64,000 nucleotides of DNA from Aspidiotus rigidus. Taxonomy: Eukaryota > Arthropoda > Insecta > Hemiptera > Diaspididae. The notes under the pieces were generated by a model. That model saw only the letters and a program-made list of their open reading frames with translations, was not told where the DNA came from and made no database searches. Positions 1 to 12,000 of the stretch are shown here, one piece after another (position 1 is the stretch's first letter; every line of letters begins with the position of its first letter). The stretch covers positions 4,154,001-4,218,000 of the forward strand of contig JAVHKY010000010.1 in NCBI GenBank assembly GCA_035079385.1, in the 5' to 3' direction. Position numbers and translations under genes: made by a program.

Positions 1-439
1 GAGGAAAATATGGGACAATTAATGAACTCCGTTCGTTGCAATATTTTTTTATTCATAGATTCTCGAAAATTTTCATTTTTTAAGCTCTCAGGTAGATAAG
101 GGAGACAGTAAAGTCTGTTCGATGCATCACTTTTTTTGTAGGGTCTGACGAAGTGAAATTTTTCGACAGATAACAGCCACGGTTTTTCAGCGACTCTTTA
201 GACATGTGATAAAAGTTGAGAAGTTGCACTTTTTGTCAATTGATACATGTGAAACTTCCTCAACTCTTTCTTTCAGTAAGGAGAGTTTGAGGCAATCATC
301 ATCCTTGAAAATTCATCTGAGCTCCGTTAAAGTGAGGTTCACCCAAAAATTTAGAGGCCGCTGCAAACTTTGCAATAGCTGCGGGGAAGCCACAAGTTCC
401 ACCGCCGGAGGGAAATACTCGTAGCTGGTCTACAATCAT

Positions 440-550
440 GTACGTTCAGATTGACGACATCACCAAAGTCGGACGCGGACGTTTCCTGAGGATGCCTTCC
501 TTCTCCTAAACAAAACAAATAGTTGGAGATGCGCCCACTGAACAAAGAGG
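440..550 (+). repeat. Dispersed repeat family A, copy 1
   Basis: This stretch shares the block GACGTCACCAARGTCGGAC followed by CGGRCGTTT and a pyrimidine-rich tail with 915-1097, and more distantly with 7965-8101 and 27566-27655. Copies differ by many substitutions and small indels, so the family is old. No coding potential or terminal inverted repeat is visible. The class of element is unknown. Confidence 0.55.
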
Positions 551-609
551 TGAAATACGTTTTGGCGAACTTGAGTTTTTCTATAATCTAGCATAGACAA
601 ATTATACTA

Positions 610-889
610 GAGCCCTATAATTTAGTGAGGACATGGATCGCCATATTTAGTCGTTACGTCATCATTAACCCTTGCAGTTCCCTAATAGGGTGATAAATTA
701 ATACAATTGGTGGGATTATTTTACTTTGGCTCTGACACCTGTATTCTAAAACAAATTCTAGTAGTTCTCTCATTATTTTAAAATCATGGTAAACTGTTAT
801 CAGTCATTGAAATAGGGAAGTCTGAAGACGAATAATGACGTAACGACTAAATATGGCGGCCCATGTCCTCACTCGTTATTGTAGGGCTC
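610..889. mobile_element. 280-bp MITE with long terminal inverted repeats and TA target duplication
   Basis: The two ends are inverted copies of each other for about 55-60 bp. Both begin GAGCCCTA, then GTGAGGACATGG, then GCCATATTTAGTCGTTACG. TA flanks each end (608-609 and 890-891), as expected for Tc1/mariner-type insertion. The interior has no open reading frame. It is most simply a non-autonomous TA-targeting DNA transposon; the superfamily assignment is inferred from the TA duplication only. Confidence 0.75.
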
Positions 890-914
890 TAAGTATATCT
901 ATAGCGGCTAACTT

Positions 915-1097
915 AGGTTGATGACGTCACCAAGGTCGGACACAGGCGTTTTTTTCGGCTGTAATATCCCCTCCCTCCTGAACGAAACAGATAGCGGGTT
1001 TCCCGCTGGAACGATATAACTTGTTTTTACTCTCTGCTTCAATTTTCCTCTCTTCTGCGGATATGTCTCCTCCGGAGACGCGTAATAAAGCATTTTT
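915..1097 (+). repeat. Dispersed repeat family A, copy 2
   Basis: The first half matches copy 1 (440-550). The second half, with ATGTCTCCTCCGGAGAC followed by GCATTTTT, matches 8065-8101 of copy 4. It therefore links the two halves of the family and is the fullest copy in the window. Confidence 0.6.
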
Positions 1098-1304
1098 GTT
1101 CCTCTCTGAGCTCGTTCGCCTCTCCCTTCCCTAGTATTGTTATGGAATATATATAGATTTATAGATTTTATTGGTTATATCGAATCGATTCTACTGATCA
1201 TATGGACTTTTGAGACGTCTACCTTGGTCATGATGAGGTCAAATGACGTCCCTTTTCACCAGTGTTGATATTTGTAATGTCTTGACCGGCAATCCGCTCC
1301 ATTT

Positions 1305-1835
1305 TTGAAAATCCGCAATGCCGAGTTCCCTACCCGCCCCGCCCCTTTGATGGACTCTAAATCTGGGACCCTCGACCTAAACTAGAATTGAGCGAGGCCG
1401 ATTTCGAGTTTTCCAGTCCTAGCATACAATATATTAGGCTATAAGCTAAGCTTAAACTGAGCCTTAATAACTTTTTATCCTAGATTTAAGGCTACACTAG
1501 TCCTTTTCATTATGAGTAGCAGTAGCTTAGAAGATTGTATTGCTTCGGCCTATACTAGGTCTGCAGTATACTAGAATATACTAGACCATACGGCTCAGAA
1601 TATAGTATACTAGGCTATACTGGACATAGCGTGCAACCTAATCCAGAAATCTATTAATCTGAAAGGGGAAAAAAGTGGAATATTGATGACGTTACAAACT
1701 AATGATGTCATGGGTATGATGACCTCATAAGAGGGTTTAAACTGGTTGATGTCTTTACTGTGCTTTCATCCACTATTAAAAATTGGCACGTTAGGGATTG
1801 GGTTTACTCTTCTCATCATCTTCACCGGCATCCCA
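1305..1835 (+). repeat. Dispersed repeat family B, copy 1
   Basis: This diverged 530-bp segment aligns by eye, in order, with 6645-7065. Shared blocks include AAATCCGCAA, CCAATCCAG/GAAATCT-type stretches, CAGTCCTA then GCATACA, several TATACTAG words, AAAGTGGAAT, and AAACTGGTTGATGTCT followed by TACTGTGC. The interior is rich in CTAGTATA words. No protein is recognisable. It is either an old transposon or a segmental duplicate; the ends are not defined. Confidence 0.6.
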
Positions 1836-2619
1836 ACCGTTTATTGGAAATTTGTGAGTGTTGGTTTTACAGGACGGGCTATGAGGGGAGATGTTGAACC
1901 GTGAGGTTATTTGAATGGCAGTAGTTACATGACGAAGGGACGTGAAGACCTAGGAGGAGGTGAGAGATGGGCAATGACGGGAGAGGCGAGAGTGACTACT
2001 TGAAGAGAACCAAGGAATAGCGAGGATTTTGATTGATCTTAATTTGTAAGAAGATGGAGTTCTTAGCCGCACGATGAACGTTTCCATGTTGTGGGTGATC
2101 CACGTGACCTGGAACCCAGATGAGAATTGTTGATGCTTAGGTAGAGATTAGCGTATGTAGAATGACGTGAATACGTTGAGTGATGGGGCTTTTTGGATAA
2201 GGGTCGAAGATACTTACTGCAAACTACGAATCTTAAGAAATCTCAAACTCTGTCGACGAACTGTAAAAATTTTTCCATTTGTAAAATTCGTTGTTCTTGC
2301 TCTCCATCAAAAAATGTCTCTATCGCAACAATAGAGTAGTGTGCGTCACCTCCAAGCGCTTGTTACGGCGGTCGGAAGAATAAGGTCGACAAATTCACCC
2401 GGGTAATGAAGGAAAGAAGAATGTATTCTGTTAGAGTTTTTACTCAAAATAGAGGGACTACTTTATTTGGATGCTGGAGGTTCTCATTCGGGTGGTAAAA
2501 GAGTAGATTACCGTGAAGCTATTCGATAGTCTAGAAAGGATGTATTTATTGGAGAGAAATACTGAAAGAACTATTACAAATTTTCTTATCTCCATGATAA
2601 AGTCACAAATTTTTAATTT
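1836..2619. other. Intergenic, nothing recognised
   Basis: No convincing open reading frame, RNA motif or repeat was seen here. It lies downstream (on the minus strand) of the 2620-6005 gene and so would include that gene's 3' UTR. Confidence 0.4.
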
Positions 2620-5600
2620 TCATAATTTCTTTCTTAATTTATCAATCACAGCGACTCTTGCATACAAATTATAAGGTAAAACTTGTTGATTATTATCTTT
2701 TGTATCGATGAATACAAAAACACTATTCGAGTGATTACTGCGAGACACATGGTATACGATCGGGTTACCTTCGCGAGTGGTGGCTGTACAACCGATCATC
2801 CATTCTTCATAGGTCGAATATTTACTTCCAGTCAGGTAATTCCGAGTTAACCAGCCTATCGGCGTATCAGATTTCAGGGTGGTGAGTAAAATTTGTTTTT
2901 TCACGCAATTCAGATGAACGTTGCCCAGAGTAGGATTGAATTTGTACTCGTTTTTCTTAAAATATGGAGCTCCAAATAAGCTTGTGCATAATCTGAGCTT
3001 ATCGGCGTCGGTCAATTGGCATACGGGGTCCAAACTTGGTCTTGGAACTGCGTACATTCATCGGAATTCACATTAATCCATCAGTAGGGATATGATGCGC
3101 CAAATCTGTCAAGTTGGCAAGTCTTTTGCCTTCAAAAATCAGTTATAGGACTGCAGATTTTGAATTTTCTTGTATAATTGCGACCTATTTTGAAAATGAT
3201 TTCAATCGCCATTAAGTTTTCTAGAATATATTTGATCACTGTGAAGTCATTTTTATAGGGGGAGGGCTCCTTATGAATTCTCTTTTCTCCTTGGAAGCTT
3301 TGCTGGGATTTAGAATCAAAAATATTTTAAATTTTCATTTGGGGGTTGATCACGTATAGAAAAATGCCACAGTAGAATTTTCGTATACGCATGAATGTCA
3401 TTACCGAGAGATTTCCTAATCTATAATTTATATAGAAGCAGAATAAAAATAAAAAGAAGTTACATCTCCGTCATAGTTTAGTAGAAAAAACGACTCCTTA
3501 TACTCACTTAGGTAGTATGAAGGTGTACCTATTGCTTCTGCATACACACATTCTGCGAATTTCGTATTTCTAAACCACGAATTTTCTGTAGCTGGTTCTT
3601 CAGCCAGTGCTAATAAAATTAAATCATTATTGGAATCACGCGACAGAATGAATCGTCCAAAAATGGGTGACTTATTCTGGAGTGAATTCACGTTATATTG
3701 GCGAGTCACAAAATACTCCTTAATATTATTTCTCGAATGATTTTGTCGGGCGAGACACGTAATCACCATTTCGTCCGCATAGACACGACCCTTCGTAAGA
3801 ATTTTTCGTTTTTTGTAAGTATTTTTGCGGAGGTAAGCTTCGACTGAAGTTTTCAGTCCTTCGTATATAGAGTTGAATATATTATGATAATCATTTTGCA
3901 ACTCGGTTCGAATTTTTTCAACGCCTACATCGAGGTATTTTTCTTGACGCATTTCAAAATAATAACTGCTTAAGATAGTTTTACAAACATTTTCCTCGGC
4001 AGTAACTTGAATGTTTGATCCCAGGGCTAAATCTGCAGAATTGAGAACAATAAGCCAAAACGATTAAGCACGATTAGTATGATCAGGTGGTGATAAAAAG
4101 ACATTTAAATATATCAAAAATTAGTCAATTGTATTCTCCAAGTTTGCACAAAACCTCTTTCAAGCTTTTTCTTCGAGAGAACGACGCTAAATTTTTCTAA
4201 AAAGATGAGAAAAGTAGCTCATCATTCTCGAATTTCTAATGATTTTTCTGATAATCGCTCTTCAATACAATTTAATTCAAATATGTTATCAGAAGGGAAC
4301 TTGTTATTACACCTGTTGGGGATATCCAGAATTATGAAAATTTTGAGCTCCAACTAAACCCCAGCAGAGGAGACAGTAGGAAGAATTTCGCGCTTGGATA
4401 GTGACGTCGTCAGAAGACTAACTCCTGCTTTGGATCACCGAAGTCCCTGACTTCTAAGATTCGCTTTTCAACAGGGAATATGTTTTGTTTTGTTTTGTTT
4501 TTTTTGAAAAATTTGCCGTCTGCTACCTGACATTCGGCCAAAATGGACTTCGAAAAATTTTGTTTCTCTTCTTGAGCTATATAAGATAGAGGGGAATGAT
4601 GAGAGAGGGGCTTGAATTTATTTTATCAATTAATTTATTAATTTATTTATTTTATTATTTATTTTATTCATTTATTTGTTTATCTTTATTTAGTTTCTTT
4701 CTTTCTTTGTTATGATCAGAAGGGCATGAAACAATTTCGTTTTCCAAGTCATGAATATTAAGGAAGGGAGGAAAAATTTCGAATTCTTTCATAATATTTT
4801 TTATGATAGAAGGAGATTTCGGAAAATTGGTGTTTTCTCAATTCAGTTCCACACTACCCTAGAGGTCGAATTGATAGTGCGTTTTTATTTTTTTAATGGT
4901 AGTTTTCCCAATAAGTCTATAAACCCCATTACTAAAACGAATTCGACTCGTAGAAGAGGTTCTGCGTTCCTCGTTCAACATCCTTTAGAAAGCCTCAATT
5001 TTTTATTGGGGGTATTTTCGTCCGCCGTCTGGCAAAGCTCGGAGCATGAAAATTTTTGAAGACCCCCTTCCCTATCGTATAATAGCTCGGTGGTCGGTAT
5101 ATATAGCCTGAAAGATAGCCTCTTCGAGTAACTAAAAACGCAATGCTTCATACACCAATTGAATTAGCCCCTTCAATGAGCCTGATATGCAACGCTTCAA
5201 ACATCATAAGACTCAGAACGTCCTTCTAAGGTATTCTAAGTCCTCCTCCTATTATATAAAGCTTCGAAGTCCAGGCCTTTGACGTCAAAGTTTGATGTCG
5301 TCATAGATCTAGTACGTCATCATCTTTCAGATCCTATACGTGTCCCATAAAACAGGTTCTCTTCCACCTCTCATTCAGCACCGTTAAAGAACCTGTGAGT
5401 TTTCAACATAAGCTTATGTATAATTTTGTTCCGACGGGAAACCCACATATGTATTTTTTGGGGAAATATTCATATCTGGATGGTGACGTCATCAGGGAAT
5501 CGTAAAAATGTTGAGCTTTTCTATGGCGGAATTTTGAGCTCAAGTCGTGACGTCTTCAGGAGACTAATTTGATTGGTGGCACAACTCGAAATTCTTCCTA

Positions 5601-6005
5601 GTCCCTGCAGGAGGTGAAAGCTCCCTTTTTCTTGGAACTAGCTGTAGTTTAGGGAGAGGAGTTGAGGCTAGAAAATTGTCTCTCTCGTACGGCCACAAGG
5701 TAGGGGTAGGGACACGAAAATGTCAAAACGACAAAAACTTTTGGATAAAATTCGACGTTTTAGAAATACTGCGCCGTGATATAAGAAAGGTTGAGAAGCA
5801 CTGATGTATAGAACATAATTTTTATGAGATACAAATATGTACACTCACTTCGCGCTTTCAGCTTTTGGTAATACTCTTCTATACCATCGAAGCGTGAAAC
5901 GGCCGTCAAATTCGTTGCTTCTTTAAAATCAGAAGAAATACGAAGATAAATTGCTAGAGTCAGCACAATAGCAAATAACCAAAGAAGGTATCCGATCATG
6001 ATCAT
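2620..6005 (-). CDS. Unrecognised membrane-anchored or secreted protein, 3 exons, 369 aa
   Basis: Three open segments on the minus strand join with exact phase: exon 1 6005-5849 (donor GAA|GTGAGT), exon 2 4032-3508 (acceptor TTCTGCAG, donor TAA|GTGAGT), exon 3 3047-2620 (acceptor TACGCAG, stop TGA). Total 1110 nt, 370 codons. Residues 4-21 form one strong hydrophobic segment (GYLLWLFAIVLTLAIYL) with no positive residue before it, so this is a signal anchor or signal peptide. The rest is hydrophilic, has three NxS sequons (NHS, NKS, NHS) and seven cysteines, consistent with an extracellular or lumenal domain; that is inference. I do not recognise the family. The start could be the second Met two codons later, and a noncoding first exon may lie upstream. 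The first intron (1.8 kb) is full of dispersed repeats. The phase agreement across both junctions is the main support; expression is unproven. Confidence 0.6.
4605..4700. repeat. TTTA-type low-complexity tract
   Basis: About 95 bp of degenerate TTTA/ATTT simple repeat inside intron 1 of the minus-strand gene, preceded by a short TTTTG run near 4483-4500. Confidence 0.7.
4940..5400. repeat. Cluster of dispersed-repeat pieces in an intron
   Basis: Pieces of families seen elsewhere lie here side by side: an AACAGGTTCCCTGC-like block (compare 20985 and 58558), a GAGCTATATATGATAGGAGG-type piece on the opposite strand near 5050-5095, and at about 5110-5215 the reverse complement of the GAAGCATTGCATATCTAG family found at 56645-56915 and 58850-58955. 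No coding content. Confidence 0.55.
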
Positions 6006-6644
6006 TAAATCTTATAAGGTTTAATTCTATCCTTCGTATACAAACGAGGAAGAAATAGTTTTCATGTACCTTGCACGCAGAAATACTTCAAACTGTGTTT
6101 TAAACTGATGATGTTTGTTAGATTGTATGCACCTGTTAGATTTCACACTAATATTTGCAGGACTTACGTCAATATAAGAGCAGTTGTCTTTGTTTGATGT
6201 CTGGATGGATACTCTTATAAATGGAAAATTCCATGTTTTTTTTGAAAATAACGGTTGGGGATCGCAAATGCAAGCGAGAATGGTCAAGGTGTTCATACAA
6301 AGTGAATAGTTCTGTAGGTGTTCCACGCTCAAAATAGTTCCACGTCTTACCTTTCCTTCAGTTTTTAGCCCATCAGCAAAATTTACTCAAACCCCTTCCA
6401 CGTCTTTATAAAAGCTTAAGTTTCAGAATTTTCAAAGTCTCTATTCTATATAGATTCAAAGCTCAACATTTTCAGATTCCGCTCTCTGTAAAGGTTCAGA
6501 GCTCAAAAATCTCATGAATATACTTAGTTCAAAAGTTAAAATTTTTATAAAATAATTTAAAACTTTCAAATAATAGGTAGTTCTTCTTTTTCTTATTATT
6601 TTTTACATTTTTAATGTCTTCACTGGAACCACCCCACACCATCA

Positions 6645-7065
6645 CTAAGGGAAATCCGCAAGGCCAAGGTACCCCTCCCCACCAACTTCCTGTTGGTGAA
6701 CTTGGAATCTCGAACCCTGGATCCAATCCAGAAATCTACGAGCCTGAGTTCGAATTTCTCAGTCCTAAGCATACATTATCAGGCTATACCAGCTGTAAGC
6801 TAGGTTTAAAATAGTCTTAATCGATTATACTAACTTCCAGCCTATACTAATACAAGCATATACTAGGCTGAAACTAGGCTTAGCATATAATGTACTAAAA
6901 CTATAGGCTTCTATCAAAAGAGTGGAATGTTGAGAACGTCACACGAAGATTCGACGGATGATGATGATGCCACAAAAAGGTTTAAACTGGTTGATGTCTC
7001 TACTGTGCCTTTATTTGCCATCGAAAATTTGCAAGTTTGAGACTGGGTTTCCTCTTTTCAACTGG
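6645..7065 (+). repeat. Dispersed repeat family B, copy 2
   Basis: This is the second copy of the segment at 1305-1835, in the same orientation, about 5.3 kb away. The two straddle the minus-strand gene 2620-6005. Similarity is patchy, so the event is old. Confidence 0.6.
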
Positions 7066-7129
7066 GATCCTGTTCCATGGATTTCTTTTTGAAGAATTTG
7101 CCGTACGCCGTGCGCTGTGTCCAACATCA

Positions 7130-7960
7130 TTGGCAAAAATGATCCAGTACCTTTCCTATCATATACAGCTCGGAGGTAGAATTTTTACAAGTCTCCAAGG
7201 AGGGGGGCTTGGAAAAATTTCGACTTTCGAACAATAATTTATGATAGATGAGAAACCTTTTCCAAGTCCCCATCCTATCATATATTACTTATATGATGGC
7301 ATGCGACTTAGAACAATTTCAACTTTCGACCCTGCGACCTCACCATGTCACAACCTGATGACGTCATGAGTCGGTCAAGGGCTCCGGAGCCGTTTAAAGC
7401 CGTTCCGGGCCCGTTTTAGAGTCAAAATACGGCTCTCCGGAAAAATTGAGCTGTTTTCAAAAATTAGTGTACTACAGAGGTCAGAAATGTACCACTGTGC
7501 CACAATTGAGCCACACCTGGCAACACTCAGGAAAACTCACAGATTTATTAAACGGTTTACCTGTTTTACGGGGCATGTGGGATCCAACGAAGTATGACGT
7601 CATTGGATTGTGACGTCACAAACCTGACCAAATTGTGGCGTCGTAGGCTTGGACTTTGGAGCTCCATATGGTAGGAGAAGGACTTGGAAAAATTTTGACC
7701 TTCAAGCTATATATGATAGGAGGAGGTCTTGGAAGAATTTTGGCTTCTAAGCTATATATGATAGGAGGGGGACCTGGAAACATTTTCGACGTCCCCCTCT
7801 TATTATATAAAACTTGGAGGTTGAAATTCTTTCAAGTCCCCCCTATCATATATGTATAGCTCAGAAGTTGAAACTTTTCTGAGCTCCTATCATATATAGC
7901 TCAGAAGCTGAAACTTTCCCAAGTCCCCCACCTATCATATAAGGCCTAGTTGCTGAAGTT
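7130..7960 (+). repeat. Family C array: GATAGGAGG / GACTTGGAAAAATTT repeats
   Basis: At least eight degenerate units of 35-60 bp repeat here. The typical order is GAGCTATATATGATAGGAGG then GACTTGGAAAAATTTTGACT, on both strands. The same units recur at 20690-20850, 23640-24040, 50690-50810, 51120-51230, 57340-57478 and 58420-59220. Unit spacing is irregular, so this looks like a nested, decayed repeat rather than a clean satellite. Confidence 0.65.
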
Positions 7961-7964
7961 TTCT

Positions 7965-8101
7965 TAGTCCCGAAAATAATGAAGTCACAATTTGAATGCG
8001 CTGGCGCTCGTTTTCTGTAAATACCCCCTCAACAAAAAAGATAGCGTGGACGGGTGGGAGCTAACATGTCTCCTCCAGAGACACGTAGCGTAGCATTTTA
8101 T
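7965..8101 (+). repeat. Dispersed repeat family A, copy 3
   Basis: It begins CCCGAAAATAATGAAGTCAC, matching 27566-27600, and ends with ATGTCTCCTCCAGAGACACG plus GTAGCATTTTA, matching 1060-1097. It is a partial copy. Confidence 0.55.
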
Positions 8102-9063
8102 ATGCTCGCTTACAGCACTTCGATTCAATATATCAATTATATTGATTCATGGTGACGTCACAGTAACGTTCTATGTACGAGTATTGCCTAGTATAATCCT
8201 AGTGTACGTGAGTAAGGAAGGTCGAGATTTTTCAAAGTTGCTAAGAGAGGTGAAGGTCACTGATGACGTCTTCAAGCGTGACAAAAAGCGAGACAATTTT
8301 TCTTGACGATTCTCGCCGGAGTAGCACCAGTCAAAAACCTTCGGGAAACCGTCAAAAAACCGTAACGCTTTTCCCAGTTTTTCGTGGTGGTTTTTCAAAG
8401 AGTAGTCCCAATCTTGAAAGCATATACTCGTAAAATGCTAATAAAATCTCAACCTTCCGACTGGGCATAGATAATACAAGAAAATTTAATAAATATGCAC
8501 ATTTGTGAAAAGGGAGTAGTAGAAAAAAGCTCGCATGAAAAGCACATCAAAATACGGTATACTTTCTACATGGGAAATGTGATCCTCTTGGTTCAATGAA
8601 GAAACCCCCCTCAAACTTTAGTTTCTTATAACTTAAAAAAAAAATTGTATGCCCCCTAAAACGATTTTAAAAAATCATATTCATGAAAATGGGGGCTCAC
8701 GGCACCCCTGACTTTCCAAATTACATTGGATGGGCCAACATATAAGGTACTTAGTTTTATTATAGAAGATTGTAACTCGATGAAAATTGACACTTCAATC
8801 GTTGCAATGGTAGAAAATTTTCATCGAACATCTGTGATGATAAGATCAATCTTCTGTATTCTGAGAACCAAGTGCACTCGTGGTCAGCTCATTATATTAT
8901 AGTTTCATATCAACCAAGCAACATTCATTTATCATAGGTGACTTTGAACTCTTCGTTACTTCATCTGATGTAACTTAGCCTTGTGAGTGTCGACAAATCT
9001 ATGCAAACATTATTTTATAAGAAAAGTTGAGTTATATCGTGGTAGACCTACTTATCAAATATC
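8102..9063. other. Intergenic; probable monooxygenase promoter region
   Basis: No gene was found. A TATA-like TTTTATAAG lies at about 9013-9021, some 43 bp before the monooxygenase start codon, which would leave a very short 5' UTR if used. That assignment is inference. Confidence 0.35.
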
Positions 9064-12000
9064 ATGAAATTGGCGATCATTGGTGCAGGAGCAGCTGGCT
9101 TAGCATCTGCCAGACGAGCTATTCAATATAATGTAGAAATCACCGTGTTTGAAGAAAGTGATCGTATAGGAGGAATTTGGGAGTATAACGAAAATACTTC
9201 CAACACTTCATCGCCTATATACGCCTCGTTAAGGTACGGTATTTATTGATTGGTTTAGTTTTAATTATTTAGACGTACTAATTAACAGCTATAGAGCAAA
9301 AATAATGTGAGTGTTTTGCGCAGAGTAAACTTACCTGTACAATTAATGGAGTTCACGGGTTATAAATTCGAAACACCAGACGGTCTCTGCTATCCTTTCC
9401 ATCCTGATGTTTTGAAGTACATAAACGATTTTGCCGATCATTATGATCTCCGGAAATTCATAAAAGTTCGCCAATGATTAATTAGCGTACCTACACTTAC
9501 TTTCGACAAGATGTTAGGAAGGGATAATGATGTTTGCTTCGTTTTATCTCAGTTTCATTCTCGAGTAGTTAAAGTCGCTCGCGTGAAAAATAAATGGCAA
9601 GTGAGCGTCCAAAATTTGGGGGAAAATACGTCTCGAGCTTTCGAACAGTATTCTTTTGATGCAGTGATGGTATGTAACGGGTAAGTGTAATCCAAAAATA
9701 CCTAGGTATGCATGTTTCTAAAATACGAGTTACTGGAAACTTTAGTATCACAAACACCTTCAGAGAGTACACAAATGTGCCATCAAACGCTTTTCTTCGT
9801 GTCATCTTAGAAAAGGTATGAGATTTGCAGGCACCCATTGTGTCATGGTACCCTTTTCAACTGCGAAATTATTTGGGGAAGATGTCCAGTGTCCGCCGTC
9901 TTTCTGGTAAATTGTTGTTCCGAAGGAGCATCTACGGGAAAGTATCTTGTGGCATGAAGAAGGTACAGGAATCCTCTGATCTACTTTGAGGTCGACCTTC
10001 TCACTATTTATATGGAAAGGAGGAGGTCTGAAAAAATTTTGATTCTCAATCTACACATTTGAGGGATTGTGGTCCCGAGAGATGAGTTTCATAGATTGAT
10101 AACCAACAATCAGTATTCGTCAAGCTTATTAAAAAACAATGAGCTTAAAATTATTTCAGTGCAAGTTAAGTCAAGACCTCATTAGGTTACTCCACTCATC
10201 TTCTGCTCGTTCTATAAAATTTCACACTCCTTTGCAAATTCTAATTTCACGTTCTTAATTCGTAAGATATTTTAGTCAGGTCCGGATCTAGGGAGGGAAA
10301 AGAAGCATAGCTCAAGGCTCCCCATCAAATCTATTATCCTTTTCAGGGATGTGGGCCCACCATCTGTAATTTAATGGTTTTCTTCCCCCAAGCCGAAAAA
10401 AGAATTCGGGAGATGCTTCCCCTCGCCAGAAGTTTTCAGTCATTGCAATCGAAGATTCGGAAAAATTTATTGGAATTGTCACCATAAAAGATACAAAATT
10501 CGACATTTTACATTCTTCAACTCCTCTTGGAGCGCCCATATCGTGTGCCCTCTAAACAATTTTCCATCGATGAAATAGGAAGAGAGAGAAGATTGAAGCT
10601 ACTTTTTTATCTTATAGGCGGATCCTGAGGTGGAGGAGTGGGTCTACAAAGGGGAGGTAGGATTTACTCGTAGCACTCCTTCAAAAGTAATTTTCTTTCT
10701 TTCTTTTCTCCTCTGCAGACACTATTCTGTACCTTCCATACCTCATTTACCAGGACAGGAAACTTTCAACGGAGAAATAATACATAGTCGTGCTTATCGG
10801 CGTAATATTTCATTCAAAGATAAACGCTTGCTAATTGTTGGACACGGTACATCTGGAAAAGAAATTAGTGCGCAATGTAGCGAGGTCGCAGAGGTATGGT
10901 TTTTACTTATGATCGAAGTATTCGCGGTGAATCGATTAGTAATTTAATCCAAATGGGCCAAACATTTTGTGTACATCGTAATTCCGGGTGTGGAAAATTT
11001 CCTTCAAATCTGGATATTGAAATGGTATTGACGGTTGCGGTGAGGTTCCTATGTAGAGACTGGAGCTGATTTGTCAGTTTTTGATAAGTTTTAATGTTAC
11101 AGTTATTCCTGTGGGTATTTGGAAAGTGAACTAAGGAAAACAAATGACTGTAGATCATAAAATTATCGATTACAGGTACCTATGGCTCAATGATTGTTGA
11201 CATTCGGAACTCTTCCCCCTGGAGAGCGTAGAAGAAATTAAAGTCGCAGTAACCCGAGAGATAACATAAAAAAAAGAATTTTATTATCTCAGCTCCTTCA
11301 AAGAACTCATTACTGTTCTGCCTTTTGATAAATTTGGCGAATTATCTCCCATCGCTTGAGCCGGGGCGTAGCTAGGAGGGGCGAAAGGGGGCATTTCGCC
11401 CTAGCGGGGTGCTTTTGCACACCCCCCCTGAACAAATTCCCCATGACTAAAGAAAAAAAAAGCAGAAGAACCCATGAGAGATTAAAAAATTTGATGCACG
11501 CCTCTCTTGAAATTTCATATGGCTCTCCTGAAAGAACTTTCTGGCTACGCCCCTGCCCAAAAGATTAGAAAATATTGCTTTTGAGTATGATACCTGTTCC
11601 TCGCTGGGCGTGAGCTAGAACTCATAAAATTGATATCGAGTTGGGGGAGAAGGGGTAAAAGAATTTAACCTCCTGGGAACTCAAAATATCAAATTTTGGT
11701 CCGTAAGAGATTAAAACTAAATTATTTTGTTTCATGATCCTTTTCCAACGACTCTCTTCTCGTGCATCCACCCTCTTTTTGGCAGAGAAAATATTCAGCT
11801 TCTTTCTACTTGAAGGTACAATATTATTTTTCAAGCTTCTCCTCAAACTTTTTGTAGATCTGTCAATTCGAACAAGTATAGTAAATTCTTCTCTTATTCC
11901 TCAATCGAAACCGAAAACTTTTTACGGTTCATTCCAACGACGAATCTTAGGTCGTTCTTGATCTTGTTTTTCTGGAGCTGCATGTAAAATCTTTAATTGC

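Noticed and set aside
6027..6332. Minus-strand 101-codon frame as a further upstream exon of the 2620-6005 gene
   Set aside because: No phase-compatible splice sites to the next exon and no domain; the next exon has its own good ATG.
9474..9484. In-frame TGA suggesting the monooxygenase is a pseudogene
   Set aside because: A GT-AG intron (9466-9552) removes it and restores the family sequence with correct phase.
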